This document shows, in pieces, positions 28,120 to 35,866 of a DNA stretch of 64,000 nucleotides. The DNA is taken from contig NZ_FNZK01000010.1 of the NCBI RefSeq assembly GCF_900109225.1, forward strand, positions 62,001 to 126,000, in the 5' to 3' direction. The stretch's first letter is position 1. Each line of letters begins with the position of its first letter. The notes under the pieces are model-generated. The model did no database searches. It saw nothing but the letters and a program-made list of their open reading frames with translations, and had not been told where the DNA came from. Both the position numbers and the translations under genes were made by a program. The DNA comes from Propionispira arboris. Its GTDB lineage: Bacteria; Bacillota; Negativicutes; Selenomonadales; Selenomonadaceae.

Positions 28120-28758
28120 TTAAAATTTAGTGAAATCAATTTGAGTGAGTGTAGGGACAACAATATCGGCAGCACTTAAATCCTGGTCTCCGCTGTTTAG
28201 GTTTTTGAAGCCAATACAAGTCATTCCGGCAGCTTTTGCGGATAATGTGCCATTTTTGGAATCTTCGATAACGACACAATCTTTTGGCTGTACTTGCAGT
28301 GCTTTTGCAGCTTCCAGATAAATTTCTGGATCAGGCTTACCATGCCGTACTTCCTCGCCGCTTAGTAAAATTTCGAAAGAAGTAGTGATGTTCAGGCGTT
28401 CTATTACCGTTTTTACAAGTTTTTTTGGTGAGGAGGATGCGACTGCCGCTGGAATTTTATGTTGTTTTAAATAGGCTAATATTTCACGAATTCCAGCGAT
28501 GGGGGTTTGTGGATCTTCAAGCGTGTGTTTTAACATCCCTGATTCTTGGCGCGCTAAAATAGTTTCAATGGGATCTGGAATATTATTTTCAATTTTTAAC
28601 GTTGAAAATATCGAATGCATTGTCATACCGGCAAACCGGTCCATATCATTTTCATCTATGGTTACTCCATAATAGGCCATTGTTTCAATACTAACTGCTG
28701 TGTGCATTGGTTCGCTGTCGACGAGGACACCATCCATATCAAAAATAACTGCTTTCAT
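28120..28758 (-). CDS. HAD-superfamily hydrolase, beta-phosphoglucomutase-like
   Basis: 212 residues. Motif I DMDGVLVDSEP carries the nucleophilic Asp and the acid/base Asp; the Lys of GKPDPEIYLEA and the acidic VIEDSKNG complete the HAD active site. The helical cap and the substrate-specificity loop resemble beta-phosphoglucomutase and sugar-phosphate phosphatases. It precedes the mutarotase-like gene, so a sugar-phosphate substrate is likely. Confidence 0.9.
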   Translation of the reverse strand: MKAVIFDMDGVLVDSEPMHTAVSIETMAYYGVTIDENDMDRFAGMTMHSIFSTLKIENNIPDPIETILARQESGMLKHTLEDPQTPIAGIREILAYLKQHKIPAAVASSSPKKLVKTVIERLNITTSFEILLSGEEVRHGKPDPEIYLEAAKALQVQPKDCVVIEDSKNGTLSAKAAGMTCIGFKNLNSGDQDLSAADIVVPTLTQIDFTKF

Positions 28759-28845
28759 ATCAATACCTCATTTTTCATAAAATCAAATTTAATCATAGCG
28801 TAGATAAGTCTCTTTTGCAATATCGACAAATGTGATGATGAATTT

Positions 28846-29772
28846 TCAATGACGGAAAAATTTTAATAATTTATCAAGATTGGCAATCAATATAGCCGAT
28901 AAAATCATAGTACCACCAAGTAGCTGGCTGGGTAAGATTCGTTCATCAAGGACAAGATATCCCGTAATAACACCGGTTATAGGTACGAGATTTAGGTAGA
29001 TCGTGGTTAGGGTTACATCTAAAATTTTGAGTGCATAGATATAAAGAAAATAGCAGGCGGCTGAACAGACACCGGCAAGATAAATAATTTGCAGCAAAGC
29101 GGAAAATGAAAATAGGTGCCATTGTTGATATTCGGTTACGGCAAAAGGAAACAAAAATAAAGTACCGAAGAGTGTCTGATAGGTGACGATTGCCAAATCA
29201 GAATTATTAGATTGTTGTTTTTTACTGAAAATTGTATAAAAAGACCAAGAAATCATGGAGCCGATAACAAATATATTTCCCAGGAAATGGTTTGAAGCTG
29301 TATCGAGAGCGCCGTTGGCTGTGATAGTCAGATAAGATCCGCCGATACCTAATAAGACCCCTAGTAGTTCACACAGCGAAAGCCTTGCTTTACAAAACAG
29401 CATATTCAGCGTAATGGAAAGTATTGGTGTAACTGACGTTATGAGTGATGCGTTAGAGGCTGTGGTAAGTTTAATACCAATGTTTTCGAAGCAAAAATAA
29501 ATAGTTATACCCAACAGGCCTGTTATGGCGAAACGACGTGTTCCTGCTTTATTAAGATGGGTTGTTGGTTCATATTTCCGGAAAATCGGCCATAAAATAC
29601 AGGATGTAATTGCCAAACGAATGAAGGCAATTGTAAAAGGCGGAACTTCGGCGATGACAATTTTTGTACTAATAAAGGATGTGCCCCAGGCAATCATTGT
29701 AAAAAAAATTAGGATATTCGCAATGAGTGTAGGAGAGTACTTGACTTGCATGTTTTGTAAAATTTTTGTCAT
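28846..29772 (-). CDS. EamA (drug/metabolite transporter) family permease
   Basis: About 308 residues, ten membrane segments (TMIAWGTSFISTKIVIAEVP at the first helix; YLNLVPITGVITGYLVLDE near helix 9). ATG 29772 is preferred because AAGGAGAT stands directly upstream, while the in-frame ATG at 29805 has none. Distinct from the EamA gene at 26267, so not a recent duplicate. Substrate unknown. Confidence 0.9.
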   Translation of the reverse strand: MTKILQNMQVKYSPTLIANILIFFTMIAWGTSFISTKIVIAEVPPFTIAFIRLAITSCILWPIFRKYEPTTHLNKAGTRRFAITGLLGITIYFCFENIGIKLTTASNASLITSVTPILSITLNMLFCKARLSLCELLGVLLGIGGSYLTITANGALDTASNHFLGNIFVIGSMISWSFYTIFSKKQQSNNSDLAIVTYQTLFGTLFLFPFAVTEYQQWHLFSFSALLQIIYLAGVCSAACYFLYIYALKILDVTLTTIYLNLVPITGVITGYLVLDERILPSQLLGGTMILSAILIANLDKLLKFFRH

Positions 29773-29851
29773 GGGAAATCTCCTTATTTTAAAAAGAAAA
29801 GGCATAAAGTTCTTTATTTATAAATGTATTATATTATGCAGGCTAAATAAG

Positions 29852-29886
29852 AATACCCCATACAACAGTTGCTGTACGGGGTATTG
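29852..29886. terminator. Terminator after the YgbA-type gene
   Basis: AATACCCC and GGGGTATT, extended by an inner TACA/TGTA pair, lie immediately after the minus-strand stop codon. T-runs are short on both sides. Confidence 0.65.
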
Positions 29887-29887
29887 T

Positions 29888-30325
29888 TTATTTACTTTCT
29901 TTTACAGACTTTTCTTTTGCTTTCGCTTTGTCTTTAATTTTTTTCTCTTGTTGATGTTTGGCATAATCAATCCCCATACTCTTGAGTTTGTGCTTTATGG
30001 TCATGATCGGATGCTTAAAGAACATTTTTCGCTGGGTGCTTTTCATGATTTCGCGAAATTCTTTGGTTTGCTTGTCGCCAAAACAAGGACGTTCGCAGCG
30101 TTCACAAATTGGTTTTGTAATTCCATAAGGACAGCGATTGATTTTTAGCATAGCTGTTGCGAGCAGGGCAGTACATTTTGGACATAACGTTTTATCACCA
30201 TTTGTTTTATGATGGCTATGGCAATAAACACCAAATGTTTTTTTGATATTTTCTTTTTCTTTAGGAACCGTGTTTTTTATTTCTATTGGTTTTTTCTTTG
30301 GTAAAAATCTTGATAAAATCCCCAT
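29888..30325 (-). CDS. YgbA-type (nitrous oxide-stimulated promoter) family protein
   Basis: 145 residues. The cysteine-rich core (YCHSHHKTNGDKTLCPKC, RCPYG, ICERCERPCF) matches the YgbA_NO family, whose E. coli member is induced by nitrosative stress. The repeated Cys pairs suggest a metal or Fe-S site. The last ~25 residues are a very Lys/Glu-rich tail, unusual against a core of roughly 110 residues. Function unknown. RBS AAGGGTGATT precedes ATG 30325. Confidence 0.75.
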   Translation of the reverse strand: MGILSRFLPKKKPIEIKNTVPKEKENIKKTFGVYCHSHHKTNGDKTLCPKCTALLATAMLKINRCPYGITKPICERCERPCFGDKQTKEFREIMKSTQRKMFFKHPIMTIKHKLKSMGIDYAKHQQEKKIKDKAKAKEKSVKESK

Positions 30326-30545
30326 AATAAAATCACCCTTAATTATTAAATTTATATCAGTCCAACTTAAATTGTAAATTGAAATGCGGATAAAAGCAAG
30401 TTTTTCGCATAAATTAATCTAAATAACGTTTTTGCTCGATCATGAGTAGCAGTTTGCAGCTTAACAATGTTATAATTGAAAACGTTATAAGTAGTTGAGG
30501 CTTGAATTTTGCAGGTATTGGTTTTTGCCATAGTTTAAAGACATA

Positions 30546-30585
30546 TTGACAGGATATGTTTTCTATGTTAACATTCTAAACATAG
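30546..30585 (+). promoter_or_regulatory. Promoter of the met ABC operon with overlapping palindrome
   Basis: TTGACA (30546-30551) and TAACAT (30569-30574) are spaced by 17 bp. CTATGTT (30563-30569) and AACATAG (30579-30585) form an inverted repeat straddling the -10 box, a likely repressor site. The ~300-bp gap 30326-30629 shows no SAM riboswitch; it also holds a GTTATAA direct repeat (near 30470-30490). Confidence 0.65.
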
Positions 30586-30629
30586 TTGAAAACGAGGACT
30601 TATTTTAGCGAAGAATGAGGTGTTTTATA

Positions 30630-31454
30630 GTGTCAAAAATATCAAATAAAGGACTTTTTGCCGTTTTAATGGTGTTTAATATGCTTGTGTTCAGTGGTTG
30701 TGGTATTGATGCCAGCAAGAACAGTGAATCGGAAAAATCAGCGATCACGATAGGAGTTACACCAGGACCACATGCCGAAATCATGGAAGAGGTGAAGAAA
30801 GTTGCGGCAAAAGAAGGATTAGATATAAAAATTGTTGAATTTAGCGATTATATCCAGCCTAATGTAGCGTTGAGCAATGGTGAAATTGATGCCAATAGTT
30901 ATCAACATCAGCCGTTTCTTGATTCCCAGATAGCCGATCGTGGCTATAAGATCGAATCCATTGCAAAAACGGTTATTTTTCCAATGGCAGTGTATTCCAA
31001 AAAACTTAAATCGTTGAGTGATATCCCCGATGGTGCTATTGTATCCATTCCAAATGATCCGACGAATGGTGGGCGGGCTCTATTGATTTTAGAAAAAGCG
31101 GGTCTGCTAAAACTGAAGGAGAATGCTGGACTTAGTGCAACCGTTGCTGATATTATGGAAAATCCGCAGCATTTACAGATTAAAGAATTGGAAGCGGCAC
31201 AGGTAGCACTTTCTTTAATGGATGTTGATTTTGCTGTAATTAATACGAATTATGCAACGCAAGCAGGGCTTGTACCCAATCGGGATGCTTTATTTATTGA
31301 AGATGGAAAATCACCTTATGCGAATATTCTTGTAGTGCGCAGTGAAGACAAGGATAAAGCTGTCTTTAAAAAATTAATTAAAGCATATCAATCGGATGAA
31401 GTGAAACAGTTCATTACGGATCATTTTCAAGGTTCGGGAACGGCTGCATGGTAA
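30630..31454 (+). CDS. metQ: Methionine ABC transporter, substrate-binding lipoprotein (first copy)
   Basis: About 274 residues from GTG 30630, chosen because TGAGGTG lies 7 nt upstream; the ATG at 30615 would itself contain that RBS. The signal peptide ends in a lipobox VFSGC (Cys24), so it should be membrane-anchored. NlpA/MetQ motifs include GVTPGPHAEIMEEVKK, DANSYQHQPFLD, IPNDPTNGGRALLILEKAGL and AVINTNYA. It is the first of four genes; a second MetQ closes the operon, giving two binding proteins for one permease. Substrates are probably methionine isomers or related amino acids. Confidence 0.92.
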   Translation: MSKISNKGLFAVLMVFNMLVFSGCGIDASKNSESEKSAITIGVTPGPHAEIMEEVKKVAAKEGLDIKIVEFSDYIQPNVALSNGEIDANSYQHQPFLDSQIADRGYKIESIAKTVIFPMAVYSKKLKSLSDIPDGAIVSIPNDPTNGGRALLILEKAGLLKLKENAGLSATVADIMENPQHLQIKELEAAQVALSLMDVDFAVINTNYATQAGLVPNRDALFIEDGKSPYANILVVRSEDKDKAVFKKLIKAYQSDEVKQFITDHFQGSGTAAW

Positions 31455-31478
31455 AAATATGAAGGAGAGGCAAAGCCC

Positions 31479-32537
31479 GTGATTAAACTTTCACATATCG
31501 AAAAAACCTACGAAGGGTCATCCGGTCCGGTTATGGCACTAAAAGGAATTGACCTTGAAATTAAACGTGGTGAGATCTATGGTATTATTGGACTCAGTGG
31601 TGCTGGGAAAAGTACATTGATTCGTTGTATTAATATGCTTGAAAAACCTACGGCAGGTAAGGTTATTGTCGATGGTCAAGATCTGACAGCTATGAATGAT
31701 AGTCAGCTTCGTGCGGCAAGAAAAAATATTGGAATGATTTTTCAGCATTTTAACTTGCTGTCATCCGCAACTGTATATGAAAATATCGCTTTCCCTCTTA
31801 AGCTTGGCGGCTGTAGTAAGGAAGCAATTGAAAAGAAGGTTCAGCCACTCTTGCAGCTGGTTGGTCTTAATGATAAACAACATCAATATCCAGCGCAGCT
31901 TTCCGGCGGACAAAAACAACGTGTTGGTATTGCCAGAGCATTGGCAAGCGATCCCAAAGTATTGCTTTGCGATGAGGCGACTTCAGCGCTTGATCCGCAG
32001 ACAACGAAAGCAATTCTGGAGCTTATTAAGGATATTAACCAAAAATTGCAGCTTACAGTTGTGGTCATTACGCATGAAATGCAGGTGATTAAAGAAATTT
32101 GTGATAAGGTAGCGGTTATTGAGCATGGTGTAATTGCGGAAAAGGGTACGGTACTTGAGGTATTTACGAATCCGCAGCAACCGATTACCAAGGAATTTAT
32201 CAGTGTGCTGATTAGTAATGAGCTGCCTAGTGCTTTTCGTGGGGCTGAAATTTATCCGACCGCAGTGCCGGGGAGTCATCTTTTGGTAAGGCTTACCTTT
32301 ATTGGTGATTCAGCGGATGATCCCGTGATTGCTGGTCTTATTCGTGGCTTTGATATAGAAGTCAGTATTTTGTTTGGCAATCTCGACCATATCAAATTGA
32401 CGCCGTATGGGCGTATGATTATTGGCATTAGCGGTGAACAGCCGGAAATTGATAAAGCTCTGGAGTATTTAAAATCAAGGGATCTAAGAATTGAGGTGAT
32501 CGGTTATGTCACAAGACATGGTCACATTGCTGATTAA
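31479..32537 (+). CDS. metN: Methionine ABC transporter, ATP-binding protein
   Basis: 352 residues. Walker A GLSGAGKST, signature QLSGGQKQRVGIARAL and Walker B VLLCDEATSALDP define the ATPase (about 1-240). The C-terminal ~80 residues form the NIL domain, where methionine binds to inhibit transport in the E. coli enzyme. The start is GTG 31479 behind GAAGGAGAGG. The gene overlaps metI by 32 bp. Confidence 0.95.
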   Translation: MIKLSHIEKTYEGSSGPVMALKGIDLEIKRGEIYGIIGLSGAGKSTLIRCINMLEKPTAGKVIVDGQDLTAMNDSQLRAARKNIGMIFQHFNLLSSATVYENIAFPLKLGGCSKEAIEKKVQPLLQLVGLNDKQHQYPAQLSGGQKQRVGIARALASDPKVLLCDEATSALDPQTTKAILELIKDINQKLQLTVVVITHEMQVIKEICDKVAVIEHGVIAEKGTVLEVFTNPQQPITKEFISVLISNELPSAFRGAEIYPTAVPGSHLLVRLTFIGDSADDPVIAGLIRGFDIEVSILFGNLDHIKLTPYGRMIIGISGEQPEIDKALEYLKSRDLRIEVIGYVTRHGHIAD

Positions 32538-33159
32538 GTCATTAGGTGAAACCATCTATATGGTAACGGTTTCAATGGTCATTGCCAGTGTAATAGGCAT
32601 TCCGCTTGGGGTTTTGCTTGTGACAACGGCCAAAAATCAAATACTGGAATGTATAGGCTTTAATCGTGTATTAGCATCTGTTGTAAATGCAGTTCGTTCA
32701 GTGCCGTTTATTATTTTAATGGTGGCAATTATTCCTGTTACGCGTCTTATCGTAGGTACTTCGATTGGAACAATGGCAGCGATGGTTCCCCTTACGATAG
32801 CGGCTATTCCCTTTATTGGACGCCAGGTTGAAACGTCATTAAAAGAGGTGGATGCTGGGGTTGTAGAGGCTGCAATGGCGATGGGAGCTACACCAATGCA
32901 GATTATCTGGAATGTTTTACTGCCAGAAGCAATCTCAGGGATTATTGCCCAGCTGACAACGGTCGTTATCGGTTTAGTTGGCTCTTCTGCTATGGCTGGC
33001 GCAATTGGCGGCGGCGGTCTGGGCGATCTCGCGATTCGCTATGGTTATCAGCGCTTTCGTGCGGATGTGATGCTGGCAACGGTTATCGTTTTGATTATTC
33101 TCGTGCAGGTGGTTCAATTTGCCGGGAATTATGTTGCGAAGCGGTTGAATAAAAAATAA
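32506..33159 (+). CDS. metI: Methionine ABC transporter, permease
   Basis: 217 residues with five hydrophobic segments and the EAA loop (EAAMAMGATPMQIIWNVLLPEA), as in MetI. AGAIGGGGLGDLAIRYGYQRF is a hallmark of this family. GAGGTGAT within the end of metN is its RBS. Forms the membrane part of the MetNIQ importer. Confidence 0.95.
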   Translation: MSQDMVTLLIKSLGETIYMVTVSMVIASVIGIPLGVLLVTTAKNQILECIGFNRVLASVVNAVRSVPFIILMVAIIPVTRLIVGTSIGTMAAMVPLTIAAIPFIGRQVETSLKEVDAGVVEAAMAMGATPMQIIWNVLLPEAISGIIAQLTTVVIGLVGSSAMAGAIGGGGLGDLAIRYGYQRFRADVMLATVIVLIILVQVVQFAGNYVAKRLNKK

Positions 33160-33177
33160 ATTTTAGGAGGGTAATTT

Positions 33178-33993
33178 ATGAAAAAAATTGCATTAATTTT
33201 AACATCTTTACTTATTGCTGTGTTTGCCTTAACTGGTTGTGGCAGCGATGCTAAGCCGGCAGCTGATCAGGCTAAGACTGTTTTGAAGGTCGGAGCAACG
33301 GCAGTGCCGCATGCTGAAATCTTACAAGTTGTAAAACCTATTTTAGAAAAAGAGGGTATTGATTTACAAATCGTTGAATTCAGTGATTATGTTCAACCAA
33401 ATCTTGCTTTAAATGATAAAGAATTGGACGCAAATTATTTTCAACATACGCCTTATATGGAAAATTTTGCTGCAGAACATAATTTGAAATTAACCAATGC
33501 CGGTGGAATTCATATCGAACCTATGGGCGTTTATTCCAAAAAAGTTAAAAATTTGGATGAATTAAAAGATGGTGCAGCGATTGCAATTCCAAATGATCCA
33601 ACAAATGGTGGACGTTCTTTGCTTTTATTGGAAAAAGCTGGTTTGCTTAAATTAAAAGATGGTATTGGTGTGAAAGCTACTGTACAAGATATTGTAAGCA
33701 ATCCTAAAAATCTTCAATTTAAAGAAGTTGAGGCAGCTCAAGTGCCGCGTGCTCTTGATGATGTTGATGCGGCAGTAATCAATACAAACTATGCAATGGA
33801 AGCAAGTCTTGTTCCTTCGAAAGATGCATTGATTATGGAAGACAGCACATCACCATATGTAAATATTATTACAGTACGTACTGGGGATGAAAATCGTCCG
33901 GAAATTCAAAAACTCGTTAAAGCTTTGCAATCTCCGGAAGTAAAGAAATTTATTGAAGAAAAATATAAAGGTGCTGTAGTACCTGCATTTTAA
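33178..33993 (+). CDS. metQ: Methionine ABC transporter, substrate-binding lipoprotein (second copy)
   Basis: 271 residues with lipobox ALTGC (Cys21). It shares the MetQ motifs of the copy at 30630 (DYVQPNLALNDKELDANYFQ, IPNDPTNGGRSLLLLEKAGL) but is clearly divergent elsewhere, including PMGVYSKK against PMAVYSKK, so the pair probably differ in affinity or ligand. RBS AGGAGG. Followed by a terminator. Confidence 0.92.
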   Translation: MKKIALILTSLLIAVFALTGCGSDAKPAADQAKTVLKVGATAVPHAEILQVVKPILEKEGIDLQIVEFSDYVQPNLALNDKELDANYFQHTPYMENFAAEHNLKLTNAGGIHIEPMGVYSKKVKNLDELKDGAAIAIPNDPTNGGRSLLLLEKAGLLKLKDGIGVKATVQDIVSNPKNLQFKEVEAAQVPRALDDVDAAVINTNYAMEASLVPSKDALIMEDSTSPYVNIITVRTGDENRPEIQKLVKALQSPEVKKFIEEKYKGAVVPAF

Positions 33994-34012
33994 GGTATTA
34001 TGATGAATACTG

Positions 34013-34041
34013 AGCCCTGCCGCTTGCGGCAGGGCTGTTTT
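34013..34041 (+). terminator. Rho-independent terminator after the met operon
   Basis: AGCCCTGCCGC and GCGGCAGGGCT form an 11-bp GC-rich stem with a 2-nt centre, followed by GTTTTT. Confidence 0.92.
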
Positions 34042-34176
34042 TATGAGCAAGAATAAAAAAATAATAAAAAAATTTTTATTATTGCAGGAATTTGACTATA
34101 AAAAAACAAATATAATCTATCGTTGCATAAAAAGAAGGTGTAGCAACGTATTTTCCACACAGGACGGGAGAGTGTT

Positions 34177-35331
34177 ATGAAAACTTTTAAATTGACAAAA
34201 GAGGAAACACAGGATTTAGCAGAGAGGTTTCAGACGCCGCTAGTGGCGATCTCTTTGGAACAAGTAGAGTATAATTACCAATTTTTACGAACGCACATGC
34301 CAAGGCTTAGGGTGTTCTATGCAATGAAATCAAATCCGGCAGCGCCGATTGTTGGCAAGGTGGCGGAACTGGGAGCAAGCTTTGATGTTGCCTCGGATGG
34401 TGAAATGCGCCAACTGACAGCAATGGGGGTCGCAGCGGATCGCATGATTTATGCAAATCCTTTTAAAACGCCACAGGGAATGAAGCTAGCGGCAAAAATT
34501 GGTGTGAATAAATTTACGTTTGACAGTGAGAGTGAAATATACAAAATGGCGAAGTATGTACCGGGTGGTACGGTTTTACTTCGTTTAAGGGTAGACAATC
34601 CGAAAGCGCTTATTGATTTGAATAAAAAATTTGGAGCAGCACAAGAGGATGCACTGCATCTTTTGCGTATTGCCAGACAGCAAGGGCTTGATGTTGCTGG
34701 ATTATGTTTTCATGTTGGCAGCCAGTCGCTTTCAATGGATGCACATAAAGAAGCATTTCGAATTTGTCGTGAGGTTTTTGATCAGGCCAAGGCAGATGGT
34801 TTTGCGCTTCATATTCTTGATATTGGGGGCGGACTGCCAGTTCCGGCACCGGATATGAATTTTGATTTGCTGGAAATGGCACAGGAAATCAATGAACAGA
34901 TTGAAACATTGTTTCCGGATACAGAGATTTGGGCAGAGCCGGGACGTTATATTTGTGGAACGGCGATGAACCTGATAACGAGCGTTATGGGATTGCAAGA
35001 TCGTAATCACCAGCCGTGGTATTTTCTTGATGAAGGTCTTTATGGTACCTTTTCCGGGGTTATCTTTGATCACTGGGAGTATGAGCTGGAAACATTCAAG
35101 CAGGGTGAACTAACACCCGCGACTTTTGCCGGGCCAAGTTGTGATTCAATTGATATTTTATATCGAGACCGTATGAGTGTGCCTCTGGCCATTGGTGATC
35201 TTATTTTAGTGCCAAACTGTGGTGCATATACGTCGGCTTCAGCAACGGAATTCAATGGGTTTGCTTTAGCAAAGATGGTTGTTTGGGAAGAAGTAAAACA
35301 TATAGAGAAAGCCGTTGAAGCTGTAGGCTAG
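34177..35331 (+). CDS. ldc: Lysine/ornithine decarboxylase, Selenomonas type (PLP fold III)
   Basis: 384 residues. FYAMKSNP carries the PLP lysine (Lys51), with FHVGSQSLS, DIGGGLPVP, WAEPGRYICGTAMN and the substrate-side GPSCDSIDILYRD. As I recall the S. ruminantium lysine/ornithine decarboxylase, the match extends through almost every conserved block, including WYFLDEGLYGTFSG. That enzyme makes cadaverine and putrescine, and cadaverine is covalently attached to the peptidoglycan of these bacteria. Diaminopimelate decarboxylase is the alternative but fits less well. A stem CGTTGC/GCAACG lies in its leader (34121-34148). Confidence 0.88.
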   Translation: MKTFKLTKEETQDLAERFQTPLVAISLEQVEYNYQFLRTHMPRLRVFYAMKSNPAAPIVGKVAELGASFDVASDGEMRQLTAMGVAADRMIYANPFKTPQGMKLAAKIGVNKFTFDSESEIYKMAKYVPGGTVLLRLRVDNPKALIDLNKKFGAAQEDALHLLRIARQQGLDVAGLCFHVGSQSLSMDAHKEAFRICREVFDQAKADGFALHILDIGGGLPVPAPDMNFDLLEMAQEINEQIETLFPDTEIWAEPGRYICGTAMNLITSVMGLQDRNHQPWYFLDEGLYGTFSGVIFDHWEYELETFKQGELTPATFAGPSCDSIDILYRDRMSVPLAIGDLILVPNCGAYTSASATEFNGFALAKMVVWEEVKHIEKAVEAVG

Positions 35332-35353
35332 ACTTTGAGAAAAAGGTGATCTT

Positions 35354-35539
35354 ATTAAAAATTTAGGCAGTATATCAAATGCGATTGTTGTGTTAATTGT
35401 TTTAGCGGCAATTTATGTAAAAATGAACGATGCTGGTGCGGATGCAATTTTTCGAGGTTCAGATATCTACATTGTGGTAGGAGCCGTACTGGCACTTGTA
35501 GTACTTAAGATTTTTTACAGTCATAGAAATAAAAAATAG
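35354..35539 (+). CDS. Small two-helix membrane protein, apparent ATT start
   Basis: A 61-codon frame 22 bp after the decarboxylase gene, too short for most gene callers. It begins at ATT 35354, with AAAGGTGAT ending 3 nt before it. The upstream in-frame stop is TGA 35336, and no ATG, GTG or TTG lies between that stop and the RBS. Two hydrophobic segments (about residues 8-22, AIVVLIVLAAIYV; and 38-55, IYIVVGAVLALVVLKIFY) are joined by a polar loop, and the end is basic (HRNKK). ATT starts are rare but known (infC). A start at the internal ATG (codon 24) would remove the first helix. It precedes the terminator that closes the ldc transcript. Function unknown. Confidence 0.65.
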   Translation: MKNLGSISNAIVVLIVLAAIYVKMNDAGADAIFRGSDIYIVVGAVLALVVLKIFYSHRNKK

Positions 35540-35575
35540 GCTAAAACAAAATAATAGAGAAAATTAAAAAAAGTC

Positions 35576-35617
35576 AAGTGGATAACTTTGCATTATTACA
35601 AAGTTATCCACTTTTTT
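35576..35617 (+). terminator. Terminator of the ldc transcript, built from two DnaA-box-like sequences
   Basis: AAGTGGATAACTTTG (35576-35590) and CAAAGTTATCCACTT (35599-35613) are a perfect 15-bp stem with an 8-nt loop, followed by T6. Each arm contains a near-consensus DnaA box. Confidence 0.8.
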
Positions 35618-35734
35618 ATCCACAAATAACCTCTAACTGTGGATAACTATGTGAGAATAGTAAAAAAACTGCAATAAAACAGATATATAAGCTGTGGATA
35701 ATGAGTTATCCACAGCTTACATATCTGTTGATAA
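35577..35734. other. Cluster of seven DnaA-box sequences in nested inverted pairs
   Basis: Against the consensus TTATCCACA, four exact boxes lie at 35616-35624 (+), 35638-35646 (-), 35693-35701 (-) and 35706-35714 (+). Three one-mismatch boxes lie at 35577-35585 (-), 35604-35612 (+) and 35726-35734 (-). The pair at 35693/35706 sits in a 24-bp inverted repeat (35678-35701 with 35706-35729, one mismatch, 4-nt centre). AT-rich sequence follows (35735-35760). No gene is seen in 35540-35866. This could be oriC, a DnaA-titration or reactivation site, or a DnaA-controlled promoter. Confidence 0.85.
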
Positions 35735-35866
35735 CTTTAGAGATATATTTTATATTTGCGTTGTCCGTAAATCAAGGCTAAAATTACAAATACATAAGTG
35801 CAGTAAATTACAAGAATTTGTTGTAAAATAAGACATATAAAATAAAATTTTAGGTATGGTGAATAT

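Noticed and set aside
29525-30148. 207-codon plus-strand open frame
   Set aside because: It is antisense to the EamA and YgbA-type genes, lacks a plausible RBS and spans their terminator; composition is that of a shadow frame.
30326-30629. SAM riboswitch ahead of the met operon
   Set aside because: Looked for because it is usual for met transporters; the conserved core sequences were not found by eye.
35540-35866. Definite chromosomal replication origin
   Set aside because: The DnaA boxes are convincing, but there is no dnaA/dnaN and gene direction does not change here, so only a DnaA-box cluster is claimed.
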